From positions 14,836,001 to 14,900,000 of the forward strand of contig NC_073646.1 in the NCBI RefSeq assembly GCF_029407905.1: 64,000 nt of DNA. Direction: 5' to 3'. The notes under the pieces were generated by a model, which saw nothing but the letters and a program-made list of their open reading frames with translations, did no database searches and was not told the DNA's origin. A program made the position numbers and the translations under genes. Positions 32,614-42,639 of the stretch are shown piece after piece; the first letter of the stretch is position 1, and the number at the start of each line of letters is the position of its first letter. The stretch comes from Bubalus kerabau. Taxonomy: Eukaryota; Chordata; Mammalia; Artiodactyla; Bovidae.

Positions 32614-32622
32614 ATGGAGTAG
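32614..32622 (+). promoter_or_regulatory. minimal upstream ORF (ATG GAG TAG)
   Basis: A two-codon upstream ORF with a good context (G at -3, G at +4). It ends 35 nt before the BMERB1 ATG. If it is in the mRNA it could lower initiation at the main start. Confidence 0.5.
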
Positions 32623-32657
32623 AGGGAGACCGGTCGACCTGCCCGCGGGGATCAGCG

Positions 32658-32763
32658 ATGGAGTTGAAGCAATCTTTGTCCGTCCATCTGGAAGCGGAGA
32701 AGCCTCTGAAGCGCTATGGGGCGGTGGAGGAGACGGCGTGGAAAGCGGAGGGACTGGGGAGAA
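32658..32763 (+). CDS. BMERB1: BMERB1 (C16orf45) coding exon 1
   Basis: Encodes 35 residues starting MELKQSLSVHLEAEKP and ending AWKAEGLGR, plus the first base of codon 36. This agrees, with a few substitutions, with my memory of the mammalian BMERB1 N-terminus, in which Asn follows (codon starting A), and the phase fits. The start has a good context (GCGATGG). The donor A|GTGAGT at 32764 is near consensus. The frame stays open upstream to 32373, so this ATG is chosen by homology. The bMERB domain, a Rab-GTPase-binding coiled helical domain of the MICAL/EHBP family, is encoded by later exons outside this window. This exon is the short N-terminal segment before it. BMERB1 is described as a small bMERB-only protein in brain. 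Its exact role cannot be read here. No exon 2 was found downstream. Confidence 0.85.
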
Positions 32764-33260
32764 GTGAGTAGTCGGGCGGGGTGGGTGGGACAGTTGGGGA
32801 TCGGTGCGCCGGAGCCGGTGGTCGCAGGAGCGCCGGGTTGGTAGGGAGCGGACCGAGGGGAGCGCCCCCGCAGCGGGGCTTTAGTCGCTGGAGCGGGAAT
32901 GCGCAGCGCTGCGACGCTGTCTCCCGCGAACAAAAGGGGGACCCTCCGGACTGGGTTTCTCCGGGAGGCTCGGAAATCTCCAGGCAGCTGAGCCGGGAGC
33001 GTGGGGTGGACGCGGGAGTCACCGGATCCAAGCTCGCAGCTGGTTTTGGAAAGTAGGGTCTTTCCCACCAGCCGAGCGAGGAAGGTCTTTTCTCCGCCCG
33101 GGATGCGCTAAGGCGGGCTGGAGCCTTGGACCATCCTGGAAAGCGCCCACGGACCCGGAGAGGGGGGAGTGTCCTCTGGGTTTCTGCTTTTGCTTCTCCG
33201 TCGGCGCGAGGTTCAGGGCACACCTGAAATTCCCAGCGTTTCTTTCCCCTGCTTTCTCCA

Positions 33261-33718
33261 GGGTTGCGAGTGGGAGGGAAAGGGTTAGGGGAGGGTTAAC
33301 CCTGTGCACGCCCTTCCCCTTTCTCTCTGGACTCAGAATCTTTCTGCTTTGGGTGCAGTCCTAGAAGGCAGTTCGGAAACGGACCGATTGTAAATATTTG
33401 CTGCTTCTCTCTACGGTATTTTGGGGTCAACAGCATTAACAAATAAACTAAGGATTTTTGTGTTTAATGAATAGGATGCTGTAGTTGAAACTCTTGCCCT
33501 TAAAGTATAGAGGCAGCTGCAGGGGCCCTAGGGTCACTAGCCCTCCCCGCAAATCCGGGCGCTTCATGGTGTCCCTACCCTTGTACTTCATCCTTGGGGC
33601 TGGGAAAGGCCCTCTCGCCCTTCTCAAGGACCCTCGGCTTGCTGCCGTGGCGCTGAGCAGTGTTGGATCAAAATATTGTGAATATGCTCTTTTCCTGTCT
33701 TCACCTGGTAGAAGACTC
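33261..33718. other. BMERB1 intron 1, start, no repeat
   Basis: Repeat-free intron sequence after the CpG island. The 89-codon frame at 33485-33754 has no domain and ends in the GT repeat. Confidence 0.5.
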
Positions 33719-33744
33719 TGTGTGTGTGTGTTTGTGTGTGTGTT
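33719..33744. repeat. GT microsatellite
   Basis: An imperfect GT tract interrupted by one TTTG. Confidence 0.85.
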
Positions 33745-34084
33745 TTCTCCATAGCTGTAATTACAGATTTAGAAGATCTTTTTAGAATGGCTCAACTGTA
33801 CTCTGGTTTTCATGGGTTCAAATAGAAATCACAACCAATGTCATAGTTCTCCACCTGAAACTGGGAGAGTGTCCAGCCTCTCTCCTTTTCTTTCTTCTTT
33901 TAAAAATCTGGGTTCTTCCTCTGGTTTCATCCTTTTAAAACCCTGTGGCTTTGGTACTTTAGCATAACAGCAGAGCTGAGGGTCTCTGGTCTCCCTGCAA
34001 GCTCCACATAATACCCACAATGGCTGCCTTTTGTTGATGGATTGCCATGTATTAGGTCTTGCCTGTGCTAAGAACTTTAAATCC
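33745..34084. other. intron 1, nothing recognised
   Basis: No repeat family or exon-like sequence recognised. Confidence 0.4.
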
Positions 34085-34240
34085 ATCCTCTCATTCAATC
34101 CGCATAACAGCCTCCTTAAGAGGAATATTATGACTTATGACTCCCCTTACACAGAGGGAAAAACTGGGGCTTGCTTAGGTAATGGGATTTAAGTGGCAGA
34201 GTCAAGATTTGAACTCAGGTTTGTTGGGCCCCTGAGCCCC
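34085..34240 (+). mobile_element. MIR SINE
   Basis: ATTCAATCCGCATAACAGCC, AGAGGGAAAAACTGGGGCTT and CAAGATTTGAACTCAGGT are the MIR core and flanks. Confidence 0.7.
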
Positions 34241-34330
34241 TCTCTGCTTTTTACAAAAGGTATTTTGCTATCAGGTTTCCAGGAAGCTTTGTAAATCTGT
34301 TGAGAGAGTCTCAGAACACATTCAGTGATT

Positions 34331-34471
34331 TTTCTTTTTTTTTTTTCCCTCCACCCCCACCCTAGCCTGGGCCAGTGGCATGCAGACTCTTGGTTCCCAG
34401 ACCAGGGATCAAACCTATGCCCCCTGCATTGGAAGCTCAGAGTCTTAACCACTGGACCACCAGGGAAGTCC
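34331..34471 (-). mobile_element. CHR-type SINE
   Basis: Poly-T at the left, CCCAGACCAGGGATCAAACC in the middle, and a head complement with CACTGGACCACCAGGGAAG at the right. Confidence 0.85.
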
Positions 34472-34544
34472 CATATTTCGTGCTTTTAGAAGTATGTGGC
34501 AGCCTGTTGGTTATGATGGCCTTGAAAGAAAATTTGGATCTGTG

Positions 34545-34760
34545 CAGAAAAGAAGCCCTGGGTTTGAATCCTGGCTCTGCCCCTTTGCTGGCTATATGAC
34601 TGAATTTGTGACTAGTCACATCTTTTAAGCCTCTCTCTGCCTCCCTTTTCTGAAATGGAGATGCTAATAGAATCTACCTTGTAGCTTAATTGTGACCATT
34701 CAGTAAGATGATATAGAGTTCAAGGTAAGTGCAAAATATATTAGCTGCTTCCATTATTTT
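34545..34760 (+). mobile_element. MIR SINE
   Basis: CCTGGGTTTGAATCCTGGCT, CTGGCTATATGACTGAATTT and AGCCTCTCTCTGCCTCCC follow the MIR consensus. Confidence 0.7.
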
Positions 34761-35512
34761 ATTACTACATCTGTGGTAAGAACCTGCTTCTATCCTTTGC
34801 AAAGAATTATATAAAGCAACACTGAACTAAAATTACAATGTTGGCCAGGTCCCTGATAATTCTCTTATGGTTTTTTACTTTCTCACCATTTTATTAGGAA
34901 AAGTTTTAAGCATACAGGAAAATTACAATGGAAACTTGGTAGCATTTTCACCCCTGAAATTTTTGTACTTCTCAGTCATAGACTGCAAACTGTTAAAGGC
35001 TTGGCCAAAAGACTTTCTCATCCTCTCTCTTCCAAACCGTTGAAGATTCTGACTCTTTTCTCATTCAAATGCAGGACCACAGTTTCTGATCTGCTTTTGG
35101 TGTTGATCCCCAAATCATTTTTTTTCCATTCTAACTTAGTCAAATCCAAAAGCTTCTTAAAGCACTGATCCAGATTTTCACTTTTGAATCTTAAATTTGG
35201 GATTGTTTGCAGGTTTTGATCTCTAGACTCTCATCTGTGGCCTTTCTTTTTATTATTAAAGTGGCTTTTTAATTTTTTTTGATGCTATATCAACTCCTAA
35301 GGGATCTATGCATCCATCCTGTAACATCTGAGGCCTACATTAATTTATTAACGAAGTGTGAAAATTAGTAAAATTGATTCTGTGGCATAACAATTGCCAA
35401 ATCAACGTTGTTATGCACGAAATGCTGGAGAAGAAAGAGAGGCCCATTAAAAAGAAGATATACTCTGTTTAACTTTTACACATATTTAAACACTTTATGT
35501 TAAACATGGAGT
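34761..35512. other. intron 1, mostly unassigned
   Basis: 34890-34970 (TTTTATTAGGAAAAGTTTTA, AAGCATACAGGAAAATTAC) resembles an old repeat I cannot name. The rest is unassigned. Confidence 0.35.
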
Positions 35513-35692
35513 ACAAGCGTGCTAAGTCGCTTCAGTCCTGTCCGACTCTTTGCGAACCCGTGGACTCTAGCCCTCTAGCATCCTCTGTCCATGGGATTCT
35601 CTAGGCAAGAATACTGGAGCGGATTGCCATGCATGCCCTACTCCAGTCTTCCCGACCCAGGGATCGAACCTGTGTCTCTTACGTCTCCTGCT
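35513..35692 (-). mobile_element. Bov-tA SINE, head truncated
   Basis: A reverse copy from GTGCTAAGTCGCTTCAGTCC to TTACGTCTCCTGCTTTGG. The tRNA-head complement is missing. Confidence 0.85.
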
Positions 35693-35784
35693 TTGGTGTA
35701 GGTGTTACTTAAAAAAACTTGAAAAAGGATGGAAAAAATTGCAAAACTGGTCATTTTCAGTTAGGGCTGTATTAATTGTTGTCT

Positions 35785-36009
35785 TTACTGTTGGTTGTTG
35801 TGGTTGTTTAGTCGCTAAGTCATGTCTGACTCTTTGCGACCCCATGGACTGTAGCCTTCCAGGCCCCTCTGTCCATGTGATTTCCCAGGCAAGAATATTG
35901 AAGTAGGTTGCCATGTCCTCCTCCAGGAGATCTTCCTGACCCAGGGATCCAACCCCACGTCCCCTGCATTGGCAGGTGGGTTCTTTACCACTGAGCCCTA
36001 GAGGAAGCC
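35785..36009 (-). mobile_element. Bov-tA SINE
   Basis: A reverse copy from GTTTAGTCGCTAAGTCATG to a diverged head complement (GAGCCCTAGAGGAAGCCC). Confidence 0.87.
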
Positions 36010-36059
36010 CATTGGTACTGTAAGCTATAGTTTTTCGGTAGAAGATATGTATAGTACAG

Positions 36060-36185
36060 TAAGCAAGAGTCAAATGACATGGGTCCAAACCAGCTCTGAC
36101 ACTTTGTCTCTTTGTCACCCAGGGACAATGGCTGAACCATTCTGTGAGTCATCTGTCTCATCTATAAAATGGAAATGTGTTGGTT
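36060..36185 (+). mobile_element. MIR SINE fragment
   Basis: CCAGCTCTGACACTTTGTCT, GTCTCATCTATAAAATGGAA are MIR-like. Confidence 0.55.
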
Positions 36186-36524
36186 TGAACCCTTGGGAAT
36201 TTCCTGGGTGAAATCTGAAACTGGCCCTTTACACAGAGGGCAAATGGAGGCCAAAGAAACAGGTGGCCATTCCAGATTGGTAGGAGGCAGGTATAATAAC
36301 AAGGAAACTTATACATGAAATTTGTCTTGGGCGCTGCAAAATAGTAGATCATTGTACCCACCTTCCAGATTCTCAAGAGTTTATATAGAAGCCTTAATGG
36401 GGTTCAGTCGTGTGTCCAGATGGTGCCAACAACACCCTACTGTCTCAAAGCCACATCCTTGAACTGGCTCCTTGAACGAGAAGAGTGGGCAGAGTGAACA
36501 TTTTGAGGCTAGAAGAGGACTGAG
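36186..36524. other. intron 1, nothing recognised
   Basis: No repeat or exon-like sequence recognised. Confidence 0.4.
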
Positions 36525-36626
36525 TAATAGTCCATTGTACATATGTACTGCATCTTCTTTATACATTCATCTGTTGATAGACATTTAGGTTGCTTCCATG
36601 TCCTGGCTATTATAAATAGTGCTGCA
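36525..36626 (-). mobile_element. L1 segment, inverted
   Basis: Reverse L1: CTTTATACATTCATCTGTTG, GACATTTAGGTTGCTTCCAT, CTATTATAAATAGTGCTGCA. It abuts a sense L1 segment that starts where this one ends in L1 coordinates. Confidence 0.82.
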
Positions 36627-36632
36627 TAAGAT

Positions 36633-36893
36633 AAGATATAGTACATATCTACAATGGAATATTACTCAGCCATAAAAAGGGAATGAAATTGTGTCATTTG
36701 TAGTGATGTGGACAGACCTAGAGTCTGTCATACAGAGCAAAACCAGTTAGAGAAAAATACATTCACATATATATGAAATCTAGTAAAAGGGTACAGATGA
36801 ACCTATTTGCAGGGAAGGAATACAGACATGTGGACACAAGGGGAGAAGCGGGGGATGGGATGAATTGGGAGATTGGAATTGACATATATACAC
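36633..36893 (+). mobile_element. L1 segment, sense
   Basis: GGAATATTACTCAGCCATAA, GGGAATGAAATTGTGTCATT through GGGATGAATTGGGAGATTGG. It stops before the usual poly-A, where SINE and BovB insertions follow. Confidence 0.82.
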
Positions 36894-37097
36894 TCGTGTT
36901 CAGTCGCTTCAGTCATGTCTGACTCTTTGCAACCCCGTGGACTTCAGTCCACCTGGCTCCTGTGTCCATGGAATTTTTCAGGCAGGGATACTATAGTGGA
37001 TTGCCATTTCCTTCTTCAGGGGATCTTCCCAACCCAGGGATCGAAGGTATGTCTCCTGCATTGGCAGGTGGATTCTTTACCGCTGAGCCATCACCAA
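36894..37097 (-). mobile_element. Bov-tA SINE
   Basis: A reverse copy from GTTCAGTCGCTTCAGTCATG to a diverged head complement near 37090. CATATATACAC-like sequence flanks it on both sides. Confidence 0.85.
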
Positions 37098-37111
37098 AGT
37101 CATATATATAC

Positions 37112-37886
37112 ACTTGTTGTTCAGTTGCTGAGTCATGTCCAGCTCTTTTCGACCCCAAGGACTGCAATACCTCTGGCTTCCCTGTCCTTCACTATCTCTT
37201 GGAGTTTGCTTAAACTCATGTCAATTGAGTCAGTGATGCCATCCAACCTTCTCATCCTCTGTCTCCCCTTCTCATGCCCTCAATCCTTCCCAGCATCAGG
37301 GTCTTTTCCAGTAAGTCAGCTCTTCGTATCAGGTGGCCAAAGTTTTGGAGCTTCAACTTCAGCATCAGTCCCTCCAATGAATATTCAGGATTGATTTCCT
37401 TTAGGATTGACTGGCTTGATCTTGCTGTCCAAGGGACTCTGAAGAGTCTTCTGCAGCACCACAGTTGGAAAGTATCCATTCTTTGGTGGTTAGCCTTCTT
37501 TATGGTCTAACTCGCACATCCGTGCATTACTATTGGAAAAACCATAGCTTTGACTAGATGGACCTATGTCAGCAAAGTGATGTCTCTGCTTTTTATTATG
37601 CTGTTACATGTCTATGTTTGTCATAGCTTTTCTTCCAAGGAGCAAGTTTCTTTTAATTTCGTGGCTGCAGTCAGAGTCTGCAGTGGTTTTGGAGCCCAGG
37701 AAAATAAAGTCTGTCACTCTTTTCATTTTTTCTCATTTGCCACAAAGTGATGGGACTGGATGCCTTTTGAATGTTGAATTTTAAGCCAACTTTTTCACTC
37801 TTTTACCTTCATCAAGAGACTCTAGTTCCTCTTCGCTTTCTGCCATAAGGATGGTATCATCTACATATATGAGGTTGTTGATTTTT
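37112..37886 (-). mobile_element. BovB LINE, 5'-truncated
   Basis: A reverse copy from GTTGTTCAGTTGCTGAGTC to the region next to the YADD box complement (CATCTACATATATGAGG). Frameshifts and small deletions break the frame. Confidence 0.9.
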
Positions 37887-38929
37887 TTATTTTTTAAGGA
37901 CAGGAGATGGGTGAGGAGCCTCTGGTTACTCTGTCTAGCCAGAGAGTCATCTGATAGTCACATACGCTGAATGACTTCATCCAACAGGATAATAGGGACC
38001 ACTTTAGGCTGTTGGGAGGATTAAATGAGATACTGTGTGTAATGCATTTAACACAGTGCTTGGCACACAATCAGCAGCCAGTCTGTCATAATGGGATTTC
38101 AGTGACTGGCACCCATCAGCACTGGTGGAGACGATTCCAGCCTGCTGGTCTGTTTTTCCTTGCGTCCTTTTCTTTGTAAATTCCAGGTGATGCTTGTGTA
38201 GATACCGCTGTCTTCCTCACTGGAAGATGTAGGAAATGGCTTTCACACCCTTGGAAATCACCTAGTATTTTCTCTTTTGAGAAAGAGCCTAAATTGCTCC
38301 TATCCACCTTTGACAGCATATTCCCACTAGAAGTGAGTAGTTTTTTTTGTTTTTTTTTTTTTTTACTCAGTTGGAAAATGCGTAGTGACATGTCATTGTG
38401 GTTAGGTACATAAAAATATTGCTTTCAACCAACTGTAATTAATTGAGGGAGACATGAAGACAAGGTGCCTTTTGACAAAGCATAGTGCTTTTTAAAAGCA
38501 CAGTTGTGGCCAATTCTTGAAAGATTTGAGTGTGCCTTAAAGGACGATCAAGATTTTGAACAGGGGAATTGGGGGGGAGGGTGGCACAGCGGGTAGGAGA
38601 TGCCAGGAGAGATAACAGAATTGGCAGAGGCATAGAGGTGGAAATAAATGTGCTGTGAGGAGGAGATTGGACTGAAGTGGAAAGCTCAAATGATAATCTT
38701 TCTATAAACCCAGGAGAGATGACAGTTATTTAAAAATCCAAGGGTGTGTGCTGACTGGCAAACAGATCATTAAACTGGCCAACGTTTTAGGTTTAATAAA
38801 CAGCGAGGAGACCGAATGCTATGAATTGTTGGCAATCTATGTAATATATTCTTGGGGAAGAGTCCGTGTTTCATCTGTTTGATTAAATATGCTAATTATA
38901 GTTTTTCAACTTTATTTTGCTTTGGCCTT
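37887..38929. other. intron 1, long repeat-poor stretch
   Basis: Only a MIR-like end at 38035-38070 (CACAGTGCTTGGCACACA) and a poly-T run at 38341-38364 are recognised. No exon-like frame resembling BMERB1 is seen. Confidence 0.45.
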
Positions 38930-39052
38930 ATTTCTGTTTTCTTGTTACAGAAGTAATACATGCACTTTATAAAAATTCAAATTCATCTGAAATATAAAAA
39001 TAAAAGTTGAAAAATAACCATAACCTGCTCTCCCATCCTCATTTATTTATTC
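38930..39052 (-). mobile_element. ancient L1M-type fragment
   Basis: TTACAGAAGTAATACATGCA and AAAATTCAAATTCATCTGAA resemble the same old repeat as at 23825-24470. Confidence 0.4.
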
Positions 39053-39054
39053 AA

Positions 39055-40032
39055 TCAGATCAGATCAGATCAGATCAGTCACTCAGTCGTGTCCGACTCT
39101 TTGCGACTCCATGAATCGCAACACGCCAGGCCTCCGTGTCCATCACCAACTCCCGGAGTTCACTGAGACTCACGTCCATTGAGTCAGTGATGCCATCCAG
39201 CCATCTCATCCTCTGTCATCCCCTTCTCCTCCTGCCCCCAATCCCTCCCAGCATCAGAGTCTTTTCCAATGAGTCAACTCTTCGCATGAGGTGGCCAAAG
39301 TACTGGAGTTTCAGCTTCAGCATCATTCCTTCCAAAGAAATCCCAGGGCTGATCTCCTTCAGAATGGACTGGTTGGATCTCCTTGCAGTCCAAGGGATTC
39401 TCAAGAGTCTTCTCCAACACCACAGTTCAAAAGCATCAACTCTTCGGCACTCAGCCTTCTTCACAGTCCAACTCTCACATCCATACATGACCACAGGAAA
39501 AACCATAGCCTTGACTAGACGAACTTTTGTTGGCAAAGTAATGTCTCTGCTTTTGAATATGCTATCTAGGTTGGTCATAACTTTCCTTCCAAGGAGTAAG
39601 CGTCTTTTAATTTCATGGCTGCAGTCACCATCTGCAGTGATTTTGGAGCCCAAAAAAATAAAGTCTGACACTGTTTCCACTGTTTCCCCATCTATTTGCC
39701 ATGAAGTGGTGGGACCGGATGCCATGATCTTTGTTTTCTGAATGTTGAGCTTTAAGCCAACTTTTCACTCTCCATTTTCACTTTCATTAAGAGGCTTTTG
39801 AGTTCCTCTTCACTTTCTGCCATAAGGGTGGTGTCATCTGCATATCTGAGGTTATTGATATTTCTCCCGGCAATCTTGATTCCAGCTTGTGTTTCTTCCA
39901 GTCCAGCGTTTCTCATGATGTACTCTGCATATAAGTTAAATAAACAGGGTGACAATATACAGCCTTGACGAGCTCCTTTTCCTATTTGGAACCAGTCTGT
40001 TGTTCCATGTCCAGTTCTAACTGTTGCTTCTG
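39055..40032 (-). mobile_element. BovB LINE, young-looking, 0.98 kb
   Basis: A reverse copy with a (TCAGA)n tail at 39055-39080. A 169-codon minus-strand frame (39216-39725) is an uninterrupted RT C-terminal stretch. A second, 118-codon frame (39752-40108) carries the YADD region (LRYADDTTL). They are separated by a frameshift near 39765. Confidence 0.92.
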
Positions 40033-40034
40033 CT

Positions 40035-40205
40035 TTATAAGTCCCAGGTAGTGTTCTGGGGGCTGCGAGTATGGTATGGAGCAAGACAGGCAAGGTTCCT
40101 GCCTGCATGGAGCTTCTATTCTAAGGGGAACCTGGAAATGGACTGCGGGTGAAGATGTCAGGTAATACGTAAATAAATAATGTCCAGGTGATGTTGTGTT
40201 ACATG
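40035..40205. mobile_element. L2/MIR-class fragment
   Basis: GTGTTCTGGGGGCTGCGAGT, CAAGGTTCCTGCCTGCATGG and GGAGCTTCTATTCTAAG are typical of these old families. Confidence 0.5.
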
Positions 40206-40221
40206 AGAATTAATAGGGGAG

Positions 40222-40432
40222 GGGCTTCCCTGGTGGTCTAGTGGTTAAGAATCTGCCTTGCAATGCAGGGATGTGAGTTCGATTCCTGGTCGGGGAACTA
40301 GGGTCCCACATGCAGTGGGGCAGCTAAGCCCCTACTCGCAACTTCTGAGCCTGCAAAAGCACAAATAGAGAGCCCGCTCACCTCAATGAAGATCCCACCT
40401 GCAGCCAAATAAATAAATATTGAAAAAAAGAG
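40222..40432 (+). mobile_element. CHR-type SINE
   Basis: Head GGCTTCCCTGGTGGTCTAGT, B-box GAGTTCGATTCCTGG, tail AAATAAATAAATATTG. Confidence 0.88.
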
Positions 40433-40792
40433 GATTAGTAGAGGAGGGATATTTTCCATCCAGTGGTCAGGAAATGCTTTTCTAAGGAGGTGACATTTTG
40501 CCATGTAAATGTCAGGGATCCAGGAAGCAAATGTAAAGGCCCTTGATATATTAGCAGAAGAGTCAGAAGGCCAGGGTGGCTGGAACCCAGAGAGTCAGGG
40601 AAGAGAGTGGAGATAAATCAGAGAGGAGCCAGATTGGGTAGAAGCTTGTAGGTTGTGGTTAAAAAAAAAAAAAAATTACAGGTTTTATGCCCATTGCAGG
40701 AGAAGCTGCTGCTGATTATTTAGCTTGAGGTTAACATGAACTGGCTCATTTTTTTCTTAAGATTTTTTTCTTAATGTGGACCATTTTTTTTT
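40433..40792. mobile_element. ancient repeat, family uncertain
   Basis: GGAGGTGACATTTTGCCATG, CCAGGGTGGCTGGAACCCAG and AGAAGCTTGTAGGTTGTGG match an old eutherian repeat that I cannot name. A poly-A run lies at about 40661-40675. Confidence 0.4.
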
Positions 40793-40948
40793 TAAGTCTT
40801 TATTGAAGATGTTACAATATTGCTTCTGTTTTATGTTTTAGTTTCTTGGCTGCAAAGCGTGGGGGATTTTAGCCCTGCCACCAGGGATCAAACCCGCACC
40901 CACGCCCTGGGAAGCAAAGTCTTAATCCCTGGACCAGCAGGGAAGTCC
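40793..40948 (-). mobile_element. CHR-type SINE
   Basis: A reverse copy with TTATTGAAGATGTTACAATA at the left, CCAGGGATCAAACCCGCACC, and head complement GGACCAGCAGGGAAGTCCC. Confidence 0.82.
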
Positions 40949-41166
40949 CTGGTTTTTGTTTGTAAAAGCTCACGTAGGCTACTGGCTGGAGTATAAGACC
41001 ATAGTGGGCAAGTGGTGATCGATGTAATTATCCTTTCCTGTAGTCCCGGTTCCTTCTTTATCAATACTATTCTGGATAAGTGATGGGAATTTCCTTAGTG
41101 TGGAAGGTGTGACCAGGGTACAGGGAGCGTGGACTGCCTTTTGGGAGACTGAGCACCAGGTTCTTC

Positions 41167-41372
41167 TCCCGTGGAGCTAGTGGTCAAGAACCCATCCACC
41201 AATGCAGGAGACATAAGAGATGAGGGCTCGATCCCTGGGTCAGAAAGATCCCCTGGAGGAAGAAATGGCAACCCACTCCAGTATTCTTGCCTGGAAACTT
41301 CCACGGACAGAGTAGTCCATGGGGTTGCAAAGAGTCGGGCATGACTGAAGCGACTTGGCATGCATGCACTGG
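41167..41372 (+). mobile_element. Bov-tA SINE
   Basis: A forward copy: CTCCCGTGGAGCTAGTGGTC, B-box GGGCTCGATCCCTGGG, tail TGACTGAAGCGACTTGGCAT. The tRNA head is diverged. Confidence 0.86.
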
Positions 41373-41440
41373 CTTAAGTTCTCAGAGGTGTGCCAGCCTC
41401 TGCTTTCTGCCTGGAGAGGCAACTGACTGTGCAACTTATT

Positions 41441-41860
41441 GCTGTTGCTGCTGCTAAGTCGCTTCAGTCATGTCCGACTCTGTGCAACCCCATAGATGGC
41501 AGCCCACCAGGCTCCCCCGTCCTTGGGATCCTCCAGGCAAGAACACTGGAGTGGGTTGCCATTTCCTTCTCCAATGCATGAGAGTGAAAAGTGAAAGTGA
41601 GGTCGCTCAGTCATGTCCGACTCTTGGCAACCCAATGGACTGCAGCCTACCAGGCTCCTCTGTCCGTGGGATTTTCCAGGCAAGAGTACTGGAGTGGGTT
41701 GCCATTTCCTTCTCCAATGCATGAAAGTAAAAAGTGAAAGTGAAGTCGCTCAGTCGTGTCCGACTTTTCGCGACCCAATGGACTGCAGCCTACCAGGCTC
41801 CTCCGCCCATGGGATTTTCCAGGTAAGAGTACTGGAGTGGATTGCCATTGCCTTCTCCGT
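41441..41860 (-). mobile_element. trimeric Bov-A SINE
   Basis: Three reverse Bov-A monomers (about 41447-41575, 41576-41717, 41718-41860) are joined by two copies of the CATGAGAGTGAAAAGTGAAA-type linker (second copy CATGAAAGTAAAAAGTG). A single AACTTATT duplication flanks the whole (41433-41440, 41861-41868), so it inserted as one unit. Confidence 0.88.
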
Positions 41861-41879
41861 AACTTATTCCAGGAAACAT

Positions 41880-42388
41880 GAATAGCAGGATATGAAGATT
41901 GTGAATATATTATTAGCTAATATGTACTCTGAACAAAGTTACTTATTTACATTGCTCTGTTTATTCTCTTAAGTTTCATTTTTACATTTCCTTCTTATGT
42001 GTCCATTGGAGGAAAAATCCATTATGCCTATTCTTGGTCTCGATGAATTATTAAATACTTATTAATAATAATAGTAGTTAATGAGCCTTAGCTATGAACT
42101 CGAGCTTATTAGATTCTATTAGTTCAGTTGATTGTAACTCCCCTTTTATATGTGGGGAAACTGAGGCTTAAGGAAGTTAAGAAAACTAAAGGTCACAAAA
42201 CCAGTGAGTGGCAGAGCTGGAGCCTAATTCTAGCTCTGTCTGACTCTAAACGTTCCTAGCTAGTGTCTGTTATTCGTGGCCCCATGCTCAAAATTGCAGA
42301 GATCAGAGATGAAATACAGCTCCCAGTCATAAGAAGCTTACAGATTTGGAGGTGTCATAGATGTGAAGAACACCATGATTTACGTGTA
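41880..42388. other. intron 1 with a MIR core
   Basis: MIR-like at 42125-42250 (GGGGAAACTGAGGCTTAAGG, CAGTGAGTGGCAGAGCTGG). The rest is AT-rich and unassigned. Confidence 0.5.
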
Positions 42389-42625
42389 TCAGTTCAGTCA
42401 CTCAGTTGTGTCCAACTCTTTGCGACCCCATGGACTGCAGCATGCCAGGTCTCCCTGTCCATCACCACCTCCTGGAGCTTGCTCAAACTCATGTCCATCT
42501 AACCATCTCATCCTCTGTCGTCCCCTTCTCCTCCTGCCTTCAATCTTTCTCAGCATCAGGGTCTTTTCCAGAAGTCAGTTCTTTGAGTCAGGTGGCCAAA
42601 GTATTGGAGCTTCAGCTACACAGAA
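42389..42625 (-). mobile_element. BovB LINE 3' fragment
   Basis: A reverse copy from AGTTCAGTCACTCAGTTGTG to TATTGGAGCTTCAGC. About 20 nt are missing at CATGTCCATCTAACCATCTC, where the ATTGAGTCGGTGATGCCATC block should be. Confidence 0.87.
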
Positions 42626-42639
42626 ATACACATGTTATT

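Larger units (their letters stand above)
32440..33260 (+). promoter_or_regulatory. CpG island promoter of BMERB1
   Basis: GC-rich and dense in CpG, in sharp contrast to the AT-rich, CpG-poor flanks. It contains CCACGCCCCCCTCCCC (about 32478-32493) and GGGCGGGGTGGG (just after exon 1), both Sp1/KLF-like, and an NRF1-type palindrome. There is no clear TATA box. A CCTTAAAA at about 32561-32568 is the only weak candidate. The island spans exon 1 and the start of intron 1, the usual layout for broadly expressed or neural genes. The transcription start cannot be fixed from sequence alone. Confidence 0.85.

Noticed and set aside
32714..33223. 169- and 138-codon minus-strand frames in the CpG island
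   Set aside because: GC-rich DNA gives long stop-free frames by chance. The products are Pro/Arg/Ser-rich without a domain, and they overlap the BMERB1 exon in antisense.
41447..41860. regularly spaced repeats resembling an array
   Set aside because: Three units of about 140 bp with SINE landmarks. It is a trimeric Bov-A and not a CRISPR or satellite array.
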